Assembly (NCBI RefSeq): GCF_048544455.1
Contig: NC_133537.1
Coordinates: 313,802,238-313,866,237 of the forward strand
Length of the DNA stretch: 64,000 bases
From: Silene latifolia
Taxonomy: Eukaryota > Streptophyta > Magnoliopsida > Caryophyllales > Caryophyllaceae
Reading direction: 5' to 3'
This document shows, one piece after another, positions 32,503 through 43,838 of the stretch (the first letter of the stretch is position 1; each line of letters begins with the position of its first letter). The notes below the pieces were generated by a model. It did not search any database. It was not told where the DNA came from and worked only from the letters and a program-made list of their open reading frames with translations. Made by a program: the position numbers and the translations under genes.

Positions 32503-34702
32503 TTGTTACGAGAAAAGAAGTGGTCTACAAAACAAAATAGAAGGAGTAAAACAAATGTCGTTTTAATAATAATACTCGTAAAAATGTATAATTTAAACAA
32601 GTTTTATACATTTTTCTAGTGACCTCTACCCAACTAGATAAATGATTCCAAGACCCAAATTCATATCGATTTAGGCACGGTAGGGCCGATACATCCTTCA
32701 TCAATATAACTCGGTGGATTAACGTTTAATCGATTCTACTTTTAGAGCTCTTGGTCGATAAAATTACTCTAATAATTATCTATAGCCCGGAACACATGCG
32801 ACTACGGTCACGAATACTTCCGTTGAGCTCAATCCAAATTTCGAATAAATGTGTCCATGATCCAAATCCACATCAACTTGGGCACGGTATGGCCGATGAA
32901 ACCCTCATCAACATGAATTCGGTGGATAGACATTCATCACCCACTTCCCCTACGTAACAAGGTTTGTACCCCGGTAGGGCCGAGTGCACTCCCTCACGAA
33001 ATAGGTTTTCATGGTTTCTAGTCTTTGGTAAGGCTATGTCTCAATTGATTTGTTTTAGCGAGAGGTCATGTCAATTTATTATCTATCACGTTTTAAGTGA
33101 ACTAAAGCGGTGAACTATGATAATTGTATTTGACACGGTCGATGAACTCGATTAGATGATGATGCATGTTTTAGTTATGGCGATTTAGCGATGCATGCGA
33201 CATATAATAAAATGCAAAACATAAAAATAAATCCTAGTATGGCCTTCCTAAAAAAGAAAACTATTTAACTATTACATATTCGGAAACCAACTCCATTGGT
33301 CCCTTGAACTTCGGTTGTGGCACGCATCTCGAGGTAACACCGTCTTTATGTATCGCCATCTTGAAGAAATCCGTCTTTGGGAACTCCGAAATAAATAAAA
33401 TTACATAATAAATTACATAATTTCCTATTATACATTTGTAAATAAAATAAAATAAATCTATTAAATTACAAAACGGTGATACGAGATCACAATAAATTAC
33501 AACCGAATCGATATTCCCATACATTTCGGGTAATACCAATTAACTAAGTAAAATTACATAATTCAAAATTACATAAATAAAATTATGACAATCATAAAGA
33601 AAATGCAGCATTATAATATGTATAAACATGCCCAATTTTATGCTAAATCGCCTTTAAATAGCCAATATCGTATATTACTCGGTTTTTACGGATTTGCGTG
33701 ATTTCAACATTTTATAATCACAAAAATTTCATAAATTCATATTTATGCATAAGTTAATTACCCTAACCTCTTAGGACTCAAAATTTAGTCTTCACTAGTT
33801 ATTTGACCATAATTAACTCATATTTCTAAAATTTGTTCATTAATGGACCTAAAATTATAAAAATAAGCTATAAACTTCAAATAAATCACAAAATTTCAAA
33901 TAAATTTGAAATTTGAAATTTAAACTCATGAACATTCTTTAAAAATACCATGACACTCATAATGTTCAAAAACTTAGGTTAAAAATTCGAAATTTATCCG
34001 GAAAAACAATGTTGCGGTTTATCGGTTTTAACGAAATAATCATAAAAACATGAGAAATATTATATTCATCAACTTTTCAATTTTAGATCTGAAAAATATA
34101 ATAAAATGCAACATATGATGTTTTTCCTTAGTCATAGAGTATGTTTTATTAATATTTCACTAATTAAGTCACTATTTATGCTATTTTTCTTCAAAAAATC
34201 ATAAATCATGCATAAAGACTTCAATATAGCCTATTATTTTACACACATCTTGTAAAATTGCATGTGACAACATACTAAATTTCTATGACCAGATTCGAAA
34301 TTTATCTCATATTAACCTATTTTTCATCTAAATCCGATTTTAATAATGAAAAATCCATTTTTCGAGCATAAGAAGTCCAAAAATTGTGAAAATTTACAGG
34401 TAATCTCAAAATAATATATCTGACAACATACCCAAAAATCACTGAAAAATTCGAAGTTTAGCCAATTTTAATCCGAAAATGACATTTTATTCATAAAATC
34501 ATATCTTAATGCCATTATTATATAATATGAACAATAAAAATCCATAAATTAACCAAAATATCCTAAAAATATTTTAGGACCAGAAATTTTAACATGCATA
34601 ATGATTTTCGTGATATATCATAATAACACAAATTTAACAAGTTTTATATGTTAATCGTATAACTCGGAAAAACTTTTAACCGATTTGCATGCAAACAACC
34701 AT
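32503..34702 (-). other. 2.2-kb leader of the gag-only copia element
   Basis: Non-coding and AT-rich toward the right. It holds two diverged direct repeats (about 32640-32740 and 32865-32945) sharing GGGCACGGTA-like, GGCCGAT and TCGGTGGAT words, plus a third partial copy near 32970. Confidence 0.65.
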
Positions 34703-34716
34703 GGCTCTTGATACCG
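34703..34716 (-). promoter_or_regulatory. Primer-binding site of the gag-only copia element
   Basis: The minus strand reads GGTATCAAGAGCC two bases after the LTR end TTTCA; it resembles the initiator-Met site with one inserted A. Confidence 0.75.
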
Positions 34717-34718
34717 AC

Positions 34719-35991
34719 TGAAAGAAAAGTAGATCTATATACTAACATATTCAAATATGTTTTATGTTAATTTGTCATAAAATTAATTGGTGATCTTATG
34801 CATGCAAACTATAAACTATTTAAAAGAAGAAATATTCATCCTTACATTGGAATTTCGGTTTATAAGGGCACAAGAGAGATCCCCCTCTCTCTTGTTCTTG
34901 TGCTTTCCTTAATGGAAGAACTAAGATCCAAGTATATGATCTCTCCCAAAGTATAATACCCAAAGCATACTCTTAATTAAAATTAATATTATGAATACTA
35001 GTACAATATTAATTTTGTAGAAAAATTGACCCAAAAATATTTGATTTTATCCCCAAAACCGGTTAGGAGAAGAAGAGGGAGGAAGGAGAAATATTTTATC
35101 TCTCTAAAATATTTTGATGAGTGAATGAATATTACAACAATTGCATTTTGGTGTATATTAGGTAAAATAAGAGGAAAAACCAAAGTGGTTTTTCTTCTCC
35201 AAAAACCGGGTGGAATAGGGTAGTGGAGGGAGCCAATGCATGCTCTAGTTGCTCTTCACAATGGACACTAGGTTTGCATGGCTAGTTAATTAGGGTAATC
35301 ATCATGTTTACCACTCAAATAATAAACATAATATTATCCTAATTCTCCCTTAATTTCGGTCCACTTAGATAATATGGACTCCATATTATCTTTGTCAAAA
35401 TGTCAATTTGTCTTATGTCACATGTCATATGTTACATAAAATTGTTATGTATTTTTAACATATTAAAAATCAACGTATTAATAAAAATACGTCATATACA
35501 AAAATCGACTTAGTAATTCGCAATTACTATTATCAAAATATTTTACCAATTATAAATGACAATAATATGTATTTATAATAATTCATTCATTTCAATTGTT
35601 TCCTTAAACAATAATTTCATCTGAGTAATGAAACAATTCGGTTACTCAGACCGTATCTTATTTAATCAAATTTCAATGAGATACGTAAATAATACTTCCA
35701 AAATCTTTATCAATTTTAAATAATTTAATTGACTCGTAACGTTATACGATCAATTAAATGATCAATTAAGAGTGTTGCCCTATAGGTATGACCTAGGGGA
35801 TCAAGTGATCACCACCGTCCGCACGACGGTAATGTCAAACTCTAGTCAGCCAATCATTACCGATATGTGTGGACCAGTTGACAGTAAAAATATTACTTCC
35901 CAATTTTATTCTTTATAATGAGACTTAAACATGTGATCATCATGATCAACAGTTGTGATCGCATTATTGTCGGAAGACACATATTCCAACA
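34719..35991 (-). mobile_element. 5' LTR of the gag-only copia element
   Basis: 1273 bp, nearly identical to 27223-28496; its outer end is followed by the TSD GTATA (35992-35996). Confidence 0.93.
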
Positions 35992-36739
35992 GTATAGTAT
36001 CATATTCATATTGAGACGGTTGTTGGATTTGGTTGTTGCTGATTGATGTGATTGTTTCTGTCTGTGTTCTTCGGGGTGCGTCCCTGGCTGAGTGGAGTCA
36101 CTTGCGGGAGTGACTTCACGCCCATTATTAGTCTTCTGTGGAACCTGCCACAGAAGGGATGTGCACATTAATGGATTTGGGTTTATCGCTCAATGGAGAT
36201 GAGCGGGGCTTAGGTGGGAACGGCTGCGGTCCCCCACTGGCGGTGAGGAGTAACCTGTTGCGATGGGTACTCTGGCAGGACTACACACTTTAGTGTGTAG
36301 TCAGTGATGAGGAGTTGATTATGGAGTTTGGGTTATGTGACGATTGAGCTGTGTTGACTTATGTCTTATTGTGGTTATATAATTGTGTGATTAGTACTGA
36401 CCCCGTCTTTGTTTTATAAAACTGTGGTGATCCATTCGGGGATGATGAGCAGTTCTTGAGAAGGTATGATTAGAGGCATGTGGGTTGGCTGGGATGTATC
36501 ACCACGAGCTGATAGAGTCTTCCGCTGTAGTTCCTGAGTAGTTTTTAGACATTTGGTTTTGAGGACATGTATTACACATTTTATCAGTTTGGTTTTTGGA
36601 TTGTAATCACTTAACTTTATACTATCTAAATATTGTTTCTTTATTGTCTTTTGATTATCATTGCCTCGGAAAACCGAGATGGTGACATCTTTATACTTGA
36701 GTGGTCCTGGTAAGGCACTTGGAGTATGGGGGTGTCACA
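35992..36739 (+). mobile_element. 5' LTR of the chromovirus, right half
   Basis: Resumes with GTATAGTATCATATTC exactly as in the uninterrupted 3' LTR at 43094 and ends GGGGTGTCACA. With the left half and one TSD copy removed it totals 1386 bp. Confidence 0.95.
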
Positions 36740-36742
36740 AAG

Positions 36743-36754
36743 TGGTATCAGAGC
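36743..36754 (+). promoter_or_regulatory. Primer-binding site of the chromovirus
   Basis: TGGTATCAGAGC three bases after the LTR end, matching the initiator-Met primer site usual for chromoviruses. Confidence 0.93.
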
Positions 36755-37613
36755 GACGATCCTGAAACCTGTAACCAATGAATCTAATAAACAAAGGGAG
36801 TCAATTAAAATGAACCCGGGGTTGAAGTTGTAGGAGCTAATGCAAAGGCTTGGAAGACGTCCTAAAGTCGTGAACTCGCCCTGCAATTTTGAACCGGTCA
36901 CATAGGGGTACGTGTCAGGGTCGTATGTGTTGCCTTTTGGTTTGTATGTGTACCTGATAGTTTGTGTTGAGAATTGTTGCGTGTTGGATGTGGAGAATTT
37001 GAAGTATGAATAAAAGTTGTAATAGACGTGTTTATATGTTGAAATGGATGAAAAGCATGATGTATGTTTATAATATGGCATTTGATAACATGACTAGATT
37101 GTCCTGATGATTTCTTAAGAGATGCGTAGAAATGCATGTGTAGTTGTTAGTATTTTATTAAAATCGTATAAGTTATATATATGTTTGGGAAAAGTGAGAT
37201 AACATGCGGGTAGTGTATTCGAGTCTGCATGACTCGATCGAGTGGGGGGCACTCGATCGAGTAGGTGAGGTACTCGATCGAGTGGGTCTGGCTCGATCGA
37301 GTGGGTAGTTTGATGTTTTTTTGGTCAGAACCGTCTTTTTGGGTACTCGATCGAGTACATAGGGGCACTCGATCGAGTAGGGGTCACTCGATCGAGTTGC
37401 GGGTCAGCTCGGTCGAGTATGTTTGTGATCAGGAGGTCTGATTAGGTTCTGGAGTCGAGGCACTCGATCGAGTATGTTGGGCACTCGATCGAGTAGCCTC
37501 AACTCGATCGAGTGGGTTTTGGTACTCGATCGAGTGGGGTCTGAGCAGGTTGCATACGTGTTTTGGGTTATAGTATGCATGTTTATATCTACCTTTTCTT
37601 ATATAGTTACAAG
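36755..37613 (+). other. Leader of the chromovirus
   Basis: About 860 bp without coding motifs; dominated after 37228 by the palindrome array listed next. Gag starts at 37614. Confidence 0.75.
37232..37535. repeat. Twelve phased ACTCGATCGAGT palindromes in three groups of four
   Basis: Group 1 starts at 37232, 37251, 37272 and 37291; group 2 at 37345, 37367, 37386 and 37407; group 3 at 37462, 37483, 37502 and 37524. Spacing within groups is 19-22 bp and groups repeat every 113-117 bp. Two members have one or two changed bases (GCTCGATCGAGT and GCTCGGTCGAGT). Confidence 0.96.
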
Positions 37614-38690
37614 ATGCCGCCAAAGAGAACCGGCCTTTATGCTAGAGCTGAGAGCATGACCACCGATGACATAGTTAAGATGTTGAAGCACCAAGATGCT
37701 CTTACGGAAGCGCTAAAGAGAGTGGGGAAGGATAAGGAGGTTGATCATTCGAAGATCAGTCTCTACATAGCGAGGTTTAACCCGAAAGAGTACAAGGGGA
37801 CCGGGGAGCCAATTCTTCTAGACAATTGGCACAGAGAGATGGAGAACATCCTGGATTTGGTGCATTGTCCGGATGAGATGAGGGTACAATAAGCTGTGTT
37901 CTACTTGAGGGAGGCAGCAGGAGAGTGGTGGGATAAGGTAAAGGTGAATGCTAGAGATATGTATGCGAAGCAGGGGCTGCCTACTATTCCTTGGGAAGAG
38001 TTTAGAAAAGCTATGAAGAGAGAGTTCGTGCCGGAGCATGTGAGGAGTAAGCTGAGGGAAGAATTTGATGGGTTCAAGATGACATCTGAGATGTCGGTGG
38101 CTGAGTACTACAAACAGTTTAATGAGAAGGCTAGGTATGCTGAGGATATGGGGTTGAGTGATGAGAATTTAACTCTGAGGTTTGAGAAGGTGTTGACCCC
38201 CAAGATAATGGAGAAGTTACCCGTGGGGATCCTTACAGATGTTAAGGAAGCATATGAGAGGGCTGGGAGAGCTGAGAGGCTGGTAGAGATGACCCGAGAG
38301 AGAGGTCTTGAGAAAAGAAAGGCCGAGAGCGAGGGTGGTGGCCAATCTAACTACAAGAAAGGCAACCACACTCGTGGCTAGAGCATATTCATCCGGCTCG
38401 GGGTTTAGTACGGGGGCTTCCTATGGGCGTGGCCGTGGGAAACGATGAGCGAAGCAAGAATCGGGGATGACCTGTTTTAACTGTGGCGGTGTAGGCCACA
38501 AGAGACATGAGTGCACCAGTGCGGTGAGTGGGGGTTACCAGAGACCAGGACAGGGAAGCTTTTCTCAGGGGCCGGCACAGAGTTTTGCGAGCAACAGACC
38601 AGCTGGGTCATGGAACAACCGGGGAGGTCAGGGCAGCAACGAGGGAGGTAACCGCATTGCCAGTAATTCTTATTAGAAGCCAGCTACGAA
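37614..38690 (+). pseudogene. Chromovirus gag, broken
   Basis: Starts MPPKRTGLYARAESMTT at the ATG at 37614. The first frame ends at a TAA after 92 codons where CAA would restore Gln. The same frame then continues with the retrotransposon gag core AVFYLREAAGEWWDKV and FVPEHVRSKLREEFDGFK (37896-38381), ending at a TAG. After a short frame change comes the CCHC knuckle CFNCGGVGHKRHEC (near 38470), then a Gly/Ser/Asn-rich tail ending at another TAG (near 38674) where CAG would give Gln. Gag would form particles and bind genomic RNA. At least three stops are present. Confidence 0.9.
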
Positions 38691-38781
38691 CACCAACAAC
38701 AACCAGGGGTCGGGTGCTAAGCCGACTACCTCAGCCAGTACTGTCCAAGGAGGTGGGAAGAAGACCAGTGGAAAGCTGTTT

Positions 38782-39407
38782 ATGATGGAGAAACAAGCAG
38801 CTAAGGACGACGCACATGTTATCACTGGTACTTTTCTTGTTAATGGTGTTTACACCTTTGTTTTGTTTGATTCGGGGGCGTCTCAGACGTTTGTATCTTC
38901 GAGTCATGTTAAACAGTTGGGTTTGAGAGAGTATGAGTCTGTAAGTGAGAAAGTTTTTATACCTTCGGGTGTGTCTGTATCATGTGGGAAGTTGTATAGA
39001 GATGTTTCCATGATAGTTGGGCAAGTCAATCTACCTGTAGACTTGCTAGAGTTTCCCTTAGGCGGTTTTGAGATGATGGTCGGGATGGATTGGTTAGGAA
39101 AGTACAAATCTAAGATAGACTGTCATCAAAAGAAAGTGTCTCTGAGAGGTCCTAAGGGCATTAGTGTGTCTTATCGTGGGTTTGTTGTCAAACCCAAAGT
39201 TAAGTTGATTGCAGCTGTGACCTTGAAGTCCTATCTGAGGAAGGGGTGCCCGATGATCTTGTGCAATGTGAGAGATGACAGGATGGAGAGTCCGACAGTT
39301 GATCAGATACCAGTTGTGGGGGAGTTTTCAGATGTCTTTCCAGAGGAGATTCCAGGGTTGCCACCGAAGAGGAAGATAGATTTTAGTGTTGAGCTGAAAC
39401 CAGGACG
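38782..39407 (+). pseudogene. Chromovirus aspartic protease
   Basis: The retropepsin begins near 38782. The active-site loop LFDSGASQTFVSS is intact with the catalytic Asp at about 38869-38871. FEMMVGMDWLGKYKSKIDC, the second conserved part of Ty3 proteases, follows about 70 residues later. The frame continues through VKPKVKLIAAVTLKSYLRKG into the RT entry FSDVFPEEIPGLPPKR and is then lost by a one-base indel near 39407. It would process the Gag-Pol polyprotein. Confidence 0.9.
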
Positions 39408-40680
39408 GGGCCAATCTCTAAGGCACCGTACCGAATGGGTCCTAAGGAGTTGGAGAAGCTCAGGAAGCAGTTAGATGATCTGATGGATAAGGGATACATT
39501 AGACCTAGTGTATCACCGTGGGGAGCACCAGTTCTTTTCGTGAAAATGAAAGATGGGAGTCTGAGGTTGTGCATAGATTACAGGGAGCTGAACCGAGTGA
39601 CGGTGAAGAACAAGTATCCTTTGCCAAGGATAGATGACCTGTTTGATCAGTTGAGTGGTGCATCAGTCTTTTCCAAGATTGATTTGAGGTCGGGGTACCA
39701 TCAGGTGAAGATTAGAGAGGAGGACTGACCAAAGACGGCTTTCACGTCGAGGTATGGCCATTATGAGTATGTGGTGATGCCTTTTGGGTTATCTAGTGTG
39801 CCGGCTGTGTTTATGGATATGATGAATAGAGTTTTCAATCAGTTTTTGGATAAGTTTGTAGTGGTTTTCATAGATGACATCTTAGTCTATTCCAAGACTA
39901 AGGAGGAACATGAGGAGCATCTGAGGATTGTGTTGCAGACCTTGAGGGAGCATCAGTTGTATGCCAAGTTGTCCAAGTGTGAGTTCTGGTTGGAGAAAGA
40001 TGCTTTTGTGGGGCATGTGATTTCTAAGGATGGGGTAGTTGTGGATCCGGCAAAGATTGAGGCAGTTACCAAGTGGGAAGCACCAAAGAATGTAGCTGAG
40101 ATCAGGAGCTTCTTGGGTTTAGCTGGGTATTACAGACGGCCCGTGAAAGATTTCTCCAAGATTGCTAGACCTATGACAGCTTTGATGAGGAAAGAGAACA
40201 GGTTTCGTTGGGATGAGAGTTGTGAGATGGCGTTCCAAACATTAAAGGAGCGTTTGACAACAGCTCTAATCTTAGCATTGCCTGAAGGGAGTGAGAAGTT
40301 TGAGGTTTATACAGATGCCTCAAAGAATGGGTTGGGATGTGTGTTGATGCAGAACGGTAAAATGATTGCCTATGCTTCTAGGCAATTGAAGCCTTATGAG
40401 GAGAATTATCCTACACACGATCTGGAGTTGGGTGCAGTTGTGTTTGCTCTCAAGATTTGGAGACATTACCTTTATGGGGTGACCTTTAAGGTATTTTCAG
40501 ATCACAAGAGTCTCAAGTACATCTTCACTCAAAAGGAGTTGAACATGAGACAGAGGAGGTGGATGGATTTGATTGGCGATTATGACATGGATATTATCTA
40601 CCATGAAGGGAAACCCAATGTAGTTGCAGATGCTTTGAGCAGAAAGAGTGTACATTCTTTGTGCACAGCTATGTCCTTGA
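39408..40680 (+). pseudogene. Chromovirus reverse transcriptase and RNase H
   Basis: After the indel the frame 39435-39728 gives [30 protein letters not shown] and [13 protein letters not shown] (RT motif A), closed by a TGA at 39726-39728. The frame then reopens: [14 protein letters not shown] and the catalytic box [10 protein letters not shown] (near 39867). [19 protein letters not shown] and the thumb follow, and RNase H then begins with [13 protein letters not shown] and ends VVADALSRK. Catalytic Asp residues of RT and RNase H are visible. In an intact copy this enzyme converts genomic RNA to double-stranded cDNA. Confidence 0.93.
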
Positions 40681-42219
40681 TGAGGTTGAGAGACGAGGTT
40701 GGGAAGTTTGGGATACATATGATCCAGAAAGGGGATGCCATGGGAGATTTGATAGTGCAGCCTGATCTTTATGATGACATTCGAGGTAAACAGGTGTTGG
40801 ATCCTAAGATGGTGGAGTGGAGAGCTGGAGTAGAGAAGGGAACAGTGTCTAGATTCTCTATTCATACAGATGGTAGTTTGAGGTTTGATAGGAGGTGGTG
40901 TGTCCCTAATGATGAGGAGCTGAAAAAGACAATCATGACAGAGGCACATTGTACACCATATTTGGTACATCGAGGTGGTGACAAGCTGTACAAGGATTTA
41001 AATAACACTTTCTGGTGGCCTGGGATGAAGAAAGAAACAACTGAGTTCGTGGCCCGTGATTTGACATGCCAGAGAGTTAAAGGGGAACAGCGACGACCAC
41101 AAGGTAAGATTCAGTCTCTTGAGGTACCTGAGTCGAAGTGGGAATCCATTTCTATGGATTTTATCGTGGGTTTGCCAAAGAGTCAGCAGGGTAACAACAT
41201 GATATGGGTTATAGTGGATTGACTGACCAAGTCAGCTTATTTTGTGCCAATAAAAGATACATGGACTAAAGCACAATTAGCTATGGCTTATCGAAAGAAT
41301 GTGCTAAGGTTACATGGGGTGCCTAAAGACATAGTATCTGACAGAGATGCGAGGTTTATCTCAAGCTTTTGGAAAGAGTTGCAGGAGTCTTTGGGAACGA
41401 CATGAAGATGAGTACAACATTTCATCCTGCAACAGATGGTCAGACAGAGAGAACAATCAAGACTCTTGAGGATATGTTACGAGCTTGTGTGATGGATTTT
41501 GGTGGTAGCTGGGAACAGCGGTTAGATTTGATTGAGTTTTTCTACAACAACAGCTATCACACTAGTATTGGCATGGCGCCATTTGAGGCCTTATATGGGA
41601 GGAGATGTAGGAGTCCAATTTGTTGGGACGACAAAGATCTTTGGCGATGGTTTTAGGACCAGAGATGGTACATGAGATGGTTGAGCAGATTAAGATGATC
41701 AAGGAAAGGATGAGAGCGGCTCAGGATAGGCAAAAGAGTTATGCAGATCTACATCGCCGGGATATAGAGTTTCAGGTTGGGGACAAGGTTCTTCTGAAAG
41801 TGTCTCCAATGCGTGGGGTTATGAGATTTGGGAAGAAAGGCAAGCTGAGTCAGAAGTTCATAGGACCATATGAGATCCTAGACCGGGTTGGAGAGGTTGC
41901 TTATCGTTTGGCTTTACCGTCTTCTTTGGATAGGGTGCATAATGTGTTTCATGTATCTCAGCTGCGGAAGTATGTGAGTGATCTGTTACATATGTTAGAG
42001 GCAGAGAGTATAGAGCTAGATGAGTCCTTGTCTTACCTTGAGGTGCCCAAGCAGAATCTTGACCAGAAGGTTAGGAAGACTAGACATGGTGAGACAGTCT
42101 TGCTTAAGATCCTTTGGTCTAATCATGAGGTTGAGGAAGCTACATGGGAGGCAGAGGAAGCCATGAGAGAGCGCTACCCGTTCCTTTTTAATCAGGTATG
42201 TATGGTTACGAGGACGTAA
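40681..42219 (+). pseudogene. Chromovirus integrase with C-terminal chromodomain
   Basis: The HHCC zinc region ([15 protein letters not shown] to RDLTCQRVK) lies near 40945-41075; the first Cys of the CxxC pair appears replaced. The DDE core follows: first Asp in [11 protein letters not shown], a TGA at about 41220 where CGA would give Arg, second Asp in VSDRDARFIS, a one-base shift near 41390, and Glu in TDGQTERTIKTLED. After another shift near 41640, the frame 41620-42219 has GKLSQKFIGPYEILDRVG and HNVFHVSQLRKYV, then a chromodomain-like end ILWSNHEVEEATWEAEEAM. The chromodomain would target insertion to modified chromatin. Confidence 0.92.
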
Positions 42220-42454
42220 CCTTATTTCTTTTAGGGGGGTAGGAGATGATCGCGAAGAGTTTTTGCATCTTTCTTAGGTTGTTTTTGGTATAGTTAGTAG
42301 TGGTTTGAGTCGGGTTGAGTTTTTTTGTTGTTGTTGTGTCGGGAATAGCTATATTGCATTTTGTTTTGGTTGTTGTGTCGGGAGTGTGGTATTATGTTTT
42401 TATTTTCTTGTGGTTTGAACTTCGGGGACGAAGTTCTTTTTAAGGAGGGAAGAC
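42220..42454 (+). promoter_or_regulatory. 3' untranslated region and polypurine tract of the chromovirus
   Basis: Non-coding G/T-rich DNA ending in ACTTCGGGGACGAAGTTC and the polypurine tract TAAGGAGGGA (42441-42450), just upstream of the 3' LTR. Confidence 0.85.
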
Positions 42455-43838
42455 TATAATACTACGGTTTTATGAGTCTCTGGGTACTCTATCGAGTGGG
42501 CCTTACTCTATCGAGTAAGGGTGTTTTGATTTTAGAAACAGTATTATGTCTGTAGGGTACTCGATTGAGTAGCCTGGCTACTCGATCGAGTAAGTGGCAC
42601 TCGATCGAGTACGTCAGTTACTCGATCGAGTAGCTCGGTTAGCGGGTATTAATTCGACGGGTTTTGTTAATAACACGGATTAGTATATAATTCATACCGT
42701 CATCTTCAAAAAACACTTTTACAAACCTAATAACCTTAAAAAGGAGATTCAAACTACGTTCTTTGCATCATCTGTGTTATTGACAAATCCCGGAGCTTGA
42801 GAGGTCGGATTTTGTCGTTCTTTGTATCCTTGTGATCCTTGCGTCGAGGGTAAGATCTACATACCAACTTTATAGCATTTAATTAACTTTGTTTAAACCC
42901 TAATTTGGGGGATTGGGGGTTTTGATGGTTTATTGTGATTGTTAGTAATTATATGATTGTATGTTAGGAGGAGGATTCGTAGAGGAGAGGTTTTGATATA
43001 GCTGTTGAGACCGTCTTCTTGTGTTGCATTCCAGGTAGGGTTTCCCTACTCAGTATTAGTCACATAATGTGGTTTGTGTTGATTGTGATGTTGTATAGTA
43101 TCATATTCATATTGAGACGGTTGTTGGATTTGGTTGTTGTTGATTGATGTGATTGTTTCTGTCTGTGTTCTTCGGGGTGCGTCCCTGGCTGAGTGGAGTC
43201 GCTTGCGGGAGTGGCTTCACGCCCATTATTCGCCTTCTGTGAAACCCGCCACAGAAGGGATGTGCACATTAATGGATTTGGGTTTATCGCTCAATGGAGA
43301 TGAGCGGGGCTTAGGTGGGAACGGCTGCGGTCCTCCCCTGGCGGTGAGGAGTAACATGTTGCGATGGGTACTCTGGGAGGACTACACACTTTAGTGTGTA
43401 GTCAGTGATGAGGAGTTGATTATGGAGTTTGGGTTATGTGACGATTAAGCTTTGTTGACTTCTGTCTTATTGTGGTTATATAATTGTGTGATTAGTACTG
43501 ACCCGTCTTTGTCTTATAAAACTATGGTGATCCATTCGGGGATGGTGAGCAGTTGTTGAGCAGGTATGATTAGAGGCATGTGGGCTGGCTGGGATGTATC
43601 ACCACCAGCTGATAGAGTCTTCCGCTGTAGTTCCTGAGTAGTTTTTAGACATTTGGTTTTGAGGACATGTATTACACATTTTATCAGTTTGGTTTTTGGA
43701 TTGTAATCACTTAACTTTATACTATTTAAATATTGTTTCTTTATTTTCTTTTGATTATCATTGCCTCGGGAAACCGAGATGGTGACATCTTTATACATGA
43801 GTGGTCCTGTAAGGCACTTGGAGTATGGGGGTGTCACA
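42455..43838 (+). mobile_element. 3' LTR of the chromovirus
   Basis: 1384 bp. The start reads TATAATACTACGG (TG mutated to TA) and the end is GGGGTGTCACA, followed by the TSD copy CAAGT. It is uninterrupted and serves as the reference for the solo LTR and the split 5' LTR. Confidence 0.95.
42559..42631. repeat. Four phased palindromes in the 3' LTR
   Basis: Starts at 42559 (one changed base, ACTCGATTGAGT), 42580, 42599 and 42620; spacing again 21, 19 and 21 bp. Confidence 0.96.

Larger units (their letters stand above)
27223..35991 (-). mobile_element. Gag-only Ty1/copia element (TR-GAG-like), nested in the 5' LTR
   Basis: 8769 bp with 1274- and 1273-bp LTRs (27223-28496 and 34719-35991), TSD GTATA and minus orientation. 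From right to left: 5' LTR, primer site, a 2.2-kb leader, gag (32502-31607), then about 3.1 kb without recognisable pol, a polypurine tract and 3' LTR. The LTRs differ at about two dozen positions (about 2%, hand count). A full-size LTR element with gag only matches the TR-GAG class of non-autonomous elements; protease, integrase, RT and RNase H would come from another copia element. Confidence 0.9.
26580..43838 (+). mobile_element. Chromovirus (Tekay/Del-like Ty3/gypsy), structurally complete
   Basis: Both LTRs (about 1385 bp), initiator-Met primer site, long leader, gag, protease, RT, RNase H, integrase, chromodomain and polypurine tract are present in the order expected for a Ty3 chromovirus. 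The perfect TSD CAAGT lies at 26575-26579 and 43839-43843. Removing the nested copia element gives about 8.5 kb. LTRs differ by roughly 2% by eye. Coding parts have several stops and frameshifts. It inserted into the RT-domain gene whose halves flank it. The same family left the solo LTR at 3533 and a fragment at 49787. Confidence 0.95.

Noticed and set aside
40497..40970. A 157-codon minus-strand frame over the chromovirus RNase H and integrase
   Set aside because: Shadow of the plus-strand pol frame.
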